DNA of 7,227 nucleotides from Acidimicrobiales bacterium (GTDB taxonomy: Bacteria > Actinomycetota > Acidimicrobiia > Acidimicrobiales > Bog-793). Positions 1 through 4,919 of this stretch are shown one piece after another (position 1 is the stretch's first letter; every line of letters begins with the position of its first letter). The stretch lies in assembly GCA_030037405.1 (NCBI GenBank), contig JASHRK010000210.1, forward strand, positions 1-7,227. The letters run 5' to 3'. Position numbers and translations under genes: made by a program. The notes below the pieces were generated by a model. It was not told the origin of the DNA. It worked only from the letters and a program-made list of their open reading frames with translations, and made no database searches.

Positions 1-159
1 CCGGCCCTCCCTGAGGGCGCGGCGAAGCTCAGGATGTTCGGCTTCAATCAGAAGGCGCCGCTCGTCCTCGTCGGCCGGGTCGAGCAGGGCCAGGTCGACG
101 CCGTCGACGTCACCCGCAGCAGGCAGAACAGCGAACCGCCGTCGCTCTTCGTCGCTCAC
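1..159 (-). CDS. Unrecognised small protein, N-terminal part only (runs off the left edge)
   Basis: An open minus-strand frame runs from a GTG at 157-159 to the left edge without a stop, giving 53 codons; the C-terminus lies outside the window. The visible protein begins MSDEERRRFAVLP and continues through the acidic/basic, helix-prone segments LDPADEDERRLLIEAEHPE and LRRALREG. No signal peptide, membrane segment or catalytic motif is visible, so it looks like a small soluble protein. A second in-frame GTG at 166-168 is possible, but it lies directly against the -10-like TATATC (169-174) and so could not be transcribed from that element. The 159 start would leave an almost leaderless mRNA, which fits the absence of a Shine-Dalgarno sequence. 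I do not recognise the family. That it is a real gene rests on codon use and composition only. Confidence 0.55.
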   Translation of the reverse strand, partial: MSDEERRRFAVLPAAGDVDGVDLALLDPADEDERRLLIEAEHPELRRALREGR

Positions 160-168
160 CGCGCGCAC

Positions 169-174
169 GATATA
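169..174 (-). promoter_or_regulatory. Possible -10 element for the left-edge gene
   Basis: The minus strand reads TATATC here, an AT-rich hexamer in otherwise GC-rich sequence, ending 9 nt before the GTG at 159. Transcription starting about 7 nt downstream would give a nearly leaderless message. No convincing -35 hexamer is found at 16-19 nt. The surrounding gap (160-265) shows no other feature I can support, including no clear hairpin plus T-run terminator for the permease gene. Confidence 0.25.
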
Positions 175-265
175 CGCGCGTCGGAGAGACCGCCGAGACA
201 AGGGGGCGAGGTGCGGCTCTTTACAAGTCCCTTGCCCGGCGTTCTCGTGTCGTGCTCTGGTCGCG

Positions 266-988
266 CTACTTGGCGCTCGTGACCAGACGCTCGCGGTCGA
301 AGATCGCCGTCGCCATACGCAGTCCAAGCCGGTCGAGGACGAGCACCCCCGCCCCAAAGCCGGCGGCGACGGGGAGGATGGCGGGGATCACGCCCAAGGC
401 GAGAAGCGAGGTGATCGCGACGGTTGGCAGGCTGACGAGGATCGAAAGCTGGGCCGCGGTGCGCGGGTCTCGCGTCCGGGCGGAGACAGCCATGCCGACC
501 CAGATCGACCAGATGGCGAGAAGTGGGGTGAAGACGACCTGGGCGATCAGCTCGGGGCCCTGGACGAGCGCGGGAGCGATTCCGGGCTGGGCGAACAGCT
601 CGACGATGGCGACGAAGAGGCCGAACACGAAGTAGGAGACGACGACCGCCGGCACGAACGCCGCCAGCGCCTTTCCGATCATGAGCTCCTCGCGGCGAAC
701 CGGCGTCGAGAGCACGGGTTCGAGCGTGCCCTGCAGCCGCTCACCCACGAGCGAGTAGGCGGCCAGCGCTGCCGGCACCAGGGCGGGGATAGCCAATAGG
801 TAGAGCAGCGAGTGCTCGTGGCGCAACCCGCTCGATGCCGACGCGGAGAGGGTGAAGACCTGGACGACAGGCTGGATGAGAAACACGAGCGGCAGCACGA
901 GCATGGCGTAGATGATGTTCCCGTTTCGCCGGTACTCGTGAAGCTCCTTGCGGAAGATCGCGCCAACGCGCCTTTTGCTGATGGTCAT
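266..988 (-). CDS. ABC-2 type exporter permease subunit
   Basis: This 240-residue integral membrane protein is the translocation pore of an ATP-driven exporter, partnered with the ATPase encoded just upstream. About six membrane segments are visible, near residues 24-46, 61-82, 107-131, 148-169, 180-199 and 200-219. Between the second and third lies the ABC-2 signature ERLQGTLEPVLSTPVRREEL (residues 83-102), the cytosolic coupling region that meets the ATPase. The N-terminus is cytosolic and basic, with the RKELHEYRRN segment usual in this family. The start was chosen at the ATG at 986-988: an exact AGGAGG stands 10 nt upstream, and the ATG overlaps the ATPase stop as ATGA. The frame stays open further upstream, but that part reads as a shadow of the ATPase gene. 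Size and architecture resemble NatB-like and antibiotic or ion exporters; the substrate cannot be read from sequence. Confidence 0.92.
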   Translation of the reverse strand: MTISKRRVGAIFRKELHEYRRNGNIIYAMLVLPLVFLIQPVVQVFTLSASASSGLRHEHSLLYLLAIPALVPAALAAYSLVGERLQGTLEPVLSTPVRREELMIGKALAAFVPAVVVSYFVFGLFVAIVELFAQPGIAPALVQGPELIAQVVFTPLLAIWSIWVGMAVSARTRDPRTAAQLSILVSLPTVAITSLLALGVIPAILPVAAGFGAGVLVLDRLGLRMATAIFDRERLVTSAK

Positions 989-1989
989 GACCGCTCCACC
1001 TCCTTGTCGGTGTCGACGAACTCGAGGTACACGTCCTCGAGCGAGTGTTGCGACTCGCTGATCGACATCACGTCGGCTCCTGCCGCAACAAGCGCCCGCG
1101 TCGTTGCCGGCGCTGCCACATCGGGATCGGACACCGTGAGCAGGTAGCTGCCGCAAGCGTCCTCTTGCCAAGCGTCGACGCTCGGAAGCGACGAGAACGT
1201 CGGGCCCGGGCTCGAGAGCGGGCGGCGGACACGGACGACGAGCGTGTGAGCGAACATCCGGTCGCGCAGCTCTTCAGGTGGACCGATCGTGCGCAGCGTC
1301 CTGTTCAAGATCGCCACCCGGTCACAGAGCTGTTCCGCCTCGGCAAGGCGATGCGTCGTGAGAAAGATCGTCGTCCCCCGCCGGCGGAGCTCACGGATCA
1401 GATCGTGGACATCGCGGGCAGCGGCAGGGTCCAGCCCGGAGGTCGGCTCGTCGAGAAACAACAGCTCCGGGTCACTCAGCAACGCCCGGGCCAGTGCGGT
1501 GCACTGCCGTAAGCCCTTGGACAAGGACCCGCAGGCATCCTTCGCGCGGTCGGCGAGACCAACCGCCCGCAGGGCGTGCTCGATGCGATCGGCTGGATCG
1601 TCCACCTCGTAGAGGTCGGCAAAACAGCTGAGGTTCTCCTCGACGCTGAGCCGAAGGTAGAGACCCGGCGTCTCCGGCATGATGGCGACACGATGGCGGA
1701 TCGTCTCGCCGTTCTCTGGGGTGAGCGGGACCCCGGCAACCGTCGCCGACCCCGAAGTGGGTGCGATGAGCGTGCCGAGAGTGCGGACCGTGCTCGTCTT
1801 GCCGGCCCCGTTCGGCCCGAGAAAGCCGAAGATCTCCCCACAACCGACATCGAAGCTCACGTCTTCGTAGGCGACACGCTCGCCGAAGCGTTTCGTGAGG
1901 CCGTGCACGGAGAGCGCGGCATCGGCGGGTCGCACTTCGTTGCTCGCTGTTGCAGGCTTTGCAAGGGACATCTCGAGCTCCAGCGCCAT
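985..1989 (-). CDS. ABC exporter ATP-binding subunit
   Basis: This 334-residue cytosolic ATPase should energise the ABC-2 permease encoded next to it. Visible motifs: Walker A GPNGAGKT (58-65), signature LSKGLRQ (156-162), Walker B LLFLDEP (176-182), D-loop SGLD (184-187) and the switch histidine in TTH (H213). The Q-loop position reads MPETPGLY, with Glu106 where many ABC ATPases have Gln. The accessory C-terminal domain (about 245-334) ends with SLEDVYLEFV, the usual tail motif of DRR/Nat-type exporters. The ATG at 1987-1989 is preferred because GAGG stands 5 nt upstream; the frame continues further but crosses the promoter region. A second ATG at 1969-1971 with GGAG upstream would shorten the protein by 6 residues. 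The first 25 or so residues precede the conserved domain and are not typical of the family. Substrate unknown; NatA-like sodium export or drug export are both possible. Confidence 0.93.
   Translation of the reverse strand: MALELEMSLAKPATASNEVRPADAALSVHGLTKRFGERVAYEDVSFDVGCGEIFGFLGPNGAGKTSTVRTLGTLIAPTSGSATVAGVPLTPENGETIRHRVAIMPETPGLYLRLSVEENLSCFADLYEVDDPADRIEHALRAVGLADRAKDACGSLSKGLRQCTALARALLSDPELLFLDEPTSGLDPAAARDVHDLIRELRRRGTTIFLTTHRLAEAEQLCDRVAILNRTLRTIGPPEELRDRMFAHTLVVRVRRPLSSPGPTFSSLPSVDAWQEDACGSYLLTVSDPDVAAPATTRALVAAGADVMSISESQHSLEDVYLEFVDTDKEVERS
999..1004 (-). promoter_or_regulatory. Strong ribosome binding site for the permease gene
   Basis: The minus strand has a perfect AGGAGG, part of AAGGAGGTGGAG, 10 nt before the permease ATG and inside the last codons of the ATPase gene. 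It fixes the permease start. With the ATGA overlap it implies coupled, near-stoichiometric translation of the two subunits. Confidence 0.85.
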
Positions 1990-2026
1990 CGTCGCCTCGT
2001 TTCCGCCCGACCATCCGGGCTTCTCC

Positions 2027-2056
2027 TCGACAAATGTGATATCATCAAGATAAACT
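2027..2056 (+). promoter_or_regulatory. Candidate promoter of the SPFH/ribbon-helix-helix cluster
   Basis: TCGACA (2027-2032, one mismatch to TTGACA) and TAAACT (2051-2056, 4 of 6 matches to the -10 consensus) are separated by 18 nt. A start near 2063 would leave a leader of about 27 nt before the SPFH ATG. Its -10 physically overlaps the -10 of the opposed minus-strand promoter. The palindrome TGATATCA (2037-2044) sits in its spacer. Weaker than the minus-strand candidate. Confidence 0.4.
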
Positions 2057-2075
2057 AATGGTATCGAGTCGTCAA
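2047..2075 (-). promoter_or_regulatory. Candidate promoter of the ABC exporter operon
   Basis: On the minus strand TTGACG (-35, plus-strand positions 2070-2075) is followed after exactly 17 nt by TATCTT (-10, positions 2047-2052). The predicted transcript starts near 2040, leaving a leader of about 50 nt before the ATPase ATG at 1989. The -35 matches the housekeeping consensus at 5 of 6 bases and the -10 at 4 of 6. It lies in the only AT-rich island of the neighbourhood. Confidence 0.55.
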
Positions 2076-2089
2076 GAGGGGAGAGCAAG

Positions 2090-3022
2090 ATGAGCACGAC
2101 GGAGCGGGTCGTAGGGCAGGTCGATGGTTCAACGCAGGTGGACGAGAGAGCCGCCTGGTCGGCGCCGGGGGTCGGTGCGCTCCTGCTCGGCTTGGCCGTG
2201 CTCGCCGCCGGTGGAGTGCTCACCGGCTTCGGCGCAGCCGAGGGAGGTTTTGTCGGCACCGGGCCGGGCGCCCGCCTGGCCGTCGGTCTCGTGCTTGTGG
2301 TGGCGGCATGGCTGACCTTCCGAGGGCTTACCGCCGTCGTCCCCGGCGAGGCGCGAGCGATCCAGCTCTTCGGCCGCTACCACGGCACGATCCGCTCGTC
2401 CGGCTTGCACTGGGTCAACCCCTTCGCCGAGCGGCGCCGTGTGTCGACGCGGGTGCGCAACCAGGAGACGGCCCTCGCCAAGGTCAACGACGCCGACGGC
2501 AACCCGATCGAGATCGCGGCAGTGGTCGTCTGGCAGGTGCGTGACACCGCCAAGGCGATCTATGCCGTCGACGACTTCGCCCACTTCGTCGCCATCCAGA
2601 GCGAGACTGCGGTTCGCCACACCGCCTCGAGCTACCCCTACGACAGCCGCGGTAGCGGAGGGCTCTCCCTCCGCGACAACGCCGAGGAGATCACCGAACG
2701 CCTCTCGGCAGAGATCACCGACCGTGTTGGTCCGGCCGGGGTGACGATCGTCGAGTCGCGGCTCACCCGGCTGTCCTATGCCCCCGAGATCGCCCAGGCG
2801 ATGCTGCGCCAGCAGCAGGCGAGCGCCGTCGTCGCCGCTCGCCAGCGGATCGTCGAGGGAGCCGTCGGCATGGTCGAGCTCGCCCTGCAGCGGCTCGAGG
2901 AACGTGCGGTCGTCGAGCTCGACGAGGAGCGCAAGGCGGCGATGGTCTCGAACCTGCTCGTGGTGCTCTGCAGCGAGCAGGCCACCCAGCAGGTCGTCAA
3001 CACCGGGTCGCTCTACCAGTAG
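2090..3022 (+). CDS. SPFH/Band 7 (stomatin/prohibitin-like) membrane protein
   Basis: This 310-residue membrane-anchored SPFH protein belongs to the stomatin/prohibitin/flotillin superfamily, whose members oligomerise on membranes and organise or protect membrane proteins. A hydrophilic 25-residue N-terminus is followed by two membrane helices (about 27-47 and 61-79). The SPFH domain follows, from AVVPGEARAIQLFGRYHGTI to about residue 235, including the typical SGLHWVNPF (104-112), the TRVRNQE strand and the VNDADGNPIEIAAVVVWQV core. The rest is a Gln/Ala/Arg/Glu-rich helix (APEIAQAMLRQQQASAVVAARQ onward) of the kind that drives oligomerisation, ending in NTGSLYQ. The start is supported by GGGGAG at 2078-2083, 6 nt upstream. 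It faces away from the ABC operon and is followed after 19 nt by the small ribbon-helix-helix gene, so the two are probably one transcript. Physiological role unknown. Confidence 0.92.
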   Translation: MSTTERVVGQVDGSTQVDERAAWSAPGVGALLLGLAVLAAGGVLTGFGAAEGGFVGTGPGARLAVGLVLVVAAWLTFRGLTAVVPGEARAIQLFGRYHGTIRSSGLHWVNPFAERRRVSTRVRNQETALAKVNDADGNPIEIAAVVVWQVRDTAKAIYAVDDFAHFVAIQSETAVRHTASSYPYDSRGSGGLSLRDNAEEITERLSAEITDRVGPAGVTIVESRLTRLSYAPEIAQAMLRQQQASAVVAARQRIVEGAVGMVELALQRLEERAVVELDEERKAAMVSNLLVVLCSEQATQQVVNTGSLYQ

Positions 3023-3041
3023 CCCTGCCTCGGTCCAAAGT

Positions 3042-3251
3042 ATGAGCGAGCGCAAGGGCATCCTGCTCCGCCTCGACCCCGCCGTTCACGACGCCCTCGC
3101 CCGGTGGGCCGGAGACGAGCTTCGCAGCACGAACGCCCAGATCGAGTATCTCCTGCGCCGGGCGCTCTCGGAGGCTGGCCGACTCCCCCGCCAGGTTGCC
3201 GAGATGCGCAAGCCCGGCAGGCCGAGATCCGAAGCCAGAAACGTGACCTGA
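3042..3251 (+). CDS. Small ribbon-helix-helix (Arc-like) DNA-binding protein
   Basis: This 69-residue protein has the Arc/CopG-type fold pattern: a short strand (KGILLRLD, 5-12), helix A (PAVHDALARWAGDEL, 13-27), a turn, then helix B (NAQIEYLLRRAL, 31-42). Such proteins dimerise and place the paired strands in the DNA major groove, usually as local repressors. The C-terminal tail (50-69) is basic and contains KPGRPRSEAR, whose GRP core resembles an AT-hook. The ATG at 3042 was chosen because the encoded protein begins exactly at the fold; the longer frame upstream is a shadow of the SPFH gene. No good Shine-Dalgarno is visible, so translation may be coupled to the SPFH gene that ends 19 nt earlier. 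The N-terminal half resembles antitoxins, but no toxin gene follows. I infer a regulator of this cluster or a partner of the SPFH protein. Confidence 0.85.
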   Translation: MSERKGILLRLDPAVHDALARWAGDELRSTNAQIEYLLRRALSEAGRLPRQVAEMRKPGRPRSEARNVT

Positions 3252-3314
3252 TCTTCCGCAGCTGGGCGCCTCTCACGAACGTCCGCCCGGGAGTTCCGGC
3301 ACAATTACACGCCA

Positions 3315-4919
3315 ATGAGCACACGTTCCAGCTCCGATCCCGTCGGGCGTCCCCGCCTCACCCTCCTCGCCGTCTGCGGGGGGACGTTCATGCTGCTCGT
3401 CGACGTCACCATCGTGCAGGTGGCGTTGCCGACGATGCAGCGCCATCTCCACGCCAGTTTCGGTGACCTCCAGTGGGTGATCGACGCCTATGCCCTCGTC
3501 CTCGCATCGCTCATCCTGACGAGTGGAGCCCTCGCCGACCGTTACGGCAGGAAGCGAGTCTTCCTGTTCGGTGTCGCTGTCTTCACGGCGGCCTCCTTCT
3601 TGTGCGGCGTGGGCACCGGGATGACGATGGTCATCTGGTCACGGGCTCTGCAGGGCGTCGGAGGTGCCGCAATGTTCGCCACCGGCCTCGCCTTGATCGG
3701 CCAGGACTTCCATGGACCGGCGAGGGCGCGGGCGATCGCATGGTGGGGGGCGACGGTTGGCGTAGCCGTCGCCGTCGGCCCGCTCATCGGTGGGGTTCTC
3801 ACCGAGGGGCTCGGGTGGCGCTGGATCTTCTTCGTCAACGTGCCCATCGGCATAGCCACCGTCCTTCTTGCGCAGCGTTCCGTGCGCAACGTCTCGGACC
3901 CCGGCTCGAGCTCGCTTGACGGTGGCGGCTTGCTGCTCTTCTCGGGGGCCTTGTTTCTTCTCGTCTTCGGCCTTATCCGTGGCAACGAGCTGGGCTGGAC
4001 CAACCCCACGATCGTCGCCGTGCTTGCCGGCGCCTTCGTCGCTTTGTCGGCCTTCGTCTTCGTCGAGCTGCACCACGAGCGGGCGATGTTCGACCTCTCG
4101 CTCTTCCGGCGGCCGAGCTTCACCGGTGTCTCGGTCGGTACCTTCGCGATCGGGGCTGGAATGTTCGGGTTGCTCCCCTATCTCACCCTCTACCTGCAGA
4201 ACGACCTCGGCTACTCACCGCTCCAGGGTGGCCTGCGCCTGCTGCCCTGCACGATGCTCTGTTTCGTCGTGCCGTTGCTGCTCCGCAACCACCTCGAACG
4301 GCTCGCCCCCGGTGCCCTGCTTGGCGGCGGTCTCGCCGTCACCGCGATCGGCGTGGCGCTCATCCTGCTCGTCGGCCCTCGCTCGGGCTGGACGGCGTTG
4401 CTGCCTGGTCTCGTGGTCTCGGGCCTTGGCATAGGCATGTCCAACCCGGCAATCGCACGCACTGGCCTCGGAGTGGTGCCTCCAGAGCGGACCGGAATGG
4501 CCTCCGGGCTCTCCAACACCTTTCGCATAGGCGGGCTGGCGACCGGGGTTGCGGCCTGGGGGGCCATCTTCCAAGCGAGGCTGGAGTCGAGCTTGCATGC
4601 CCGTCTCCACCGTCCCGAGGCAGCTCTGGCCCGGGAGATCGCTGCCGCCGGTCTCCGTCACGGCACACCGGCCATGGTCGACGCCGCCTCTCAAGCCTTC
4701 GCCTCAGGATTGAGCCTGCTCGTCCTCATCGCCGCCGTCGTCGTCGCTGCCGGTGCCATCGCAGCAGCGGCGATGGTCCGCCGCCGCGACTTTCACCCGC
4801 CGTCCGCTCCGATCCAGACGCCGACGGCCTCCTCCAGCACCGGAAGTGGAACGGAGCCGTGGTCCATGACCGCAGCGTGGAAGTCACGTAGCAAGAAGGC
4901 GCCACCAAGCGTCTCCTGA
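3315..4919 (+). CDS. MFS efflux transporter, DHA2 (EmrB/QacA) type, with antisense-encoded tail
   Basis: This 534-residue secondary transporter likely expels drugs or toxic compounds in exchange for protons. About 14 hydrophobic segments are present, the DHA2 topology, from about residue 15 to 487. Visible motifs: DVTIVQVALPTM in helix 1 (30-41), LQWVIDAYAL (52-61), motif A GALADRYGRKR (71-81), motif B-like WSRALQGVGG (108-117) with its arginine, and antiporter motif C GVAVAVGPLIGG (149-160) followed by GWRWIFFVNVPIG (167-179). The last helix ends near 487; the 42 or so residues from 493 on are Ser/Thr/Pro/Lys-rich and are encoded antisense to the conserved end of the facing DUF885 gene. The ATG at 3315 fits the expected N-terminus, but no Shine-Dalgarno or convincing promoter is seen in the 63-bp gap upstream (3252-3314). 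It may be the third gene of the SPFH cluster. Substrate unknown. Confidence 0.92.
   Translation: MSTRSSSDPVGRPRLTLLAVCGGTFMLLVDVTIVQVALPTMQRHLHASFGDLQWVIDAYALVLASLILTSGALADRYGRKRVFLFGVAVFTAASFLCGVGTGMTMVIWSRALQGVGGAAMFATGLALIGQDFHGPARARAIAWWGATVGVAVAVGPLIGGVLTEGLGWRWIFFVNVPIGIATVLLAQRSVRNVSDPGSSSLDGGGLLLFSGALFLLVFGLIRGNELGWTNPTIVAVLAGAFVALSAFVFVELHHERAMFDLSLFRRPSFTGVSVGTFAIGAGMFGLLPYLTLYLQNDLGYSPLQGGLRLLPCTMLCFVVPLLLRNHLERLAPGALLGGGLAVTAIGVALILLVGPRSGWTALLPGLVVSGLGIGMSNPAIARTGLGVVPPERTGMASGLSNTFRIGGLATGVAAWGAIFQARLESSLHARLHRPEAALAREIAAAGLRHGTPAMVDAASQAFASGLSLLVLIAAVVVAAGAIAAAAMVRRRDFHPPSAPIQTPTASSSTGSGTEPWSMTAAWKSRSKKAPPSVS
4793..4919. other. Tail-to-tail overlap of the MFS and DUF885 coding regions
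   Basis: The last 127 bp of the MFS gene (residue 493 to its TGA) lie antisense to the last 41 codons and stop of the DUF885 gene. The third codon positions of both frames fall on the same base pairs. In this phase an MFS stop arises only where the DUF885 codons form Tyr after a pyrimidine-ending codon, or His/Gln after a T-ending codon. The actual MFS stop coincides with the DUF885 pair Ala(GCT)-Gln(CAG). The DUF885 side carries family-conserved sequence; the MFS side is low-complexity. Confidence 0.9.

Noticed and set aside
2129..3061. Long minus-strand open frame of 310 codons lying opposite the SPFH gene
   Set aside because: It is an antisense shadow: the plus frame has a clear SPFH domain, membrane helices and a ribosome binding site, whereas the minus frame is rich in Asp/Gly/Arg/His without any motif. 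Such frames are common in GC-rich DNA.
3042..3251. Toxin-antitoxin module
   Set aside because: The ribbon-helix-helix fold alone suggests an antitoxin, but no adjacent reading frame has the size or motifs of a toxin; the neighbours are an SPFH protein and an MFS transporter.
3275..3314. Possible hairpin terminator between the ribbon-helix-helix and MFS genes (CCGG-GAGTT-CCGG)
   Set aside because: The stem is only 4 bp and there is no following T-run, so it is not a credible intrinsic terminator.
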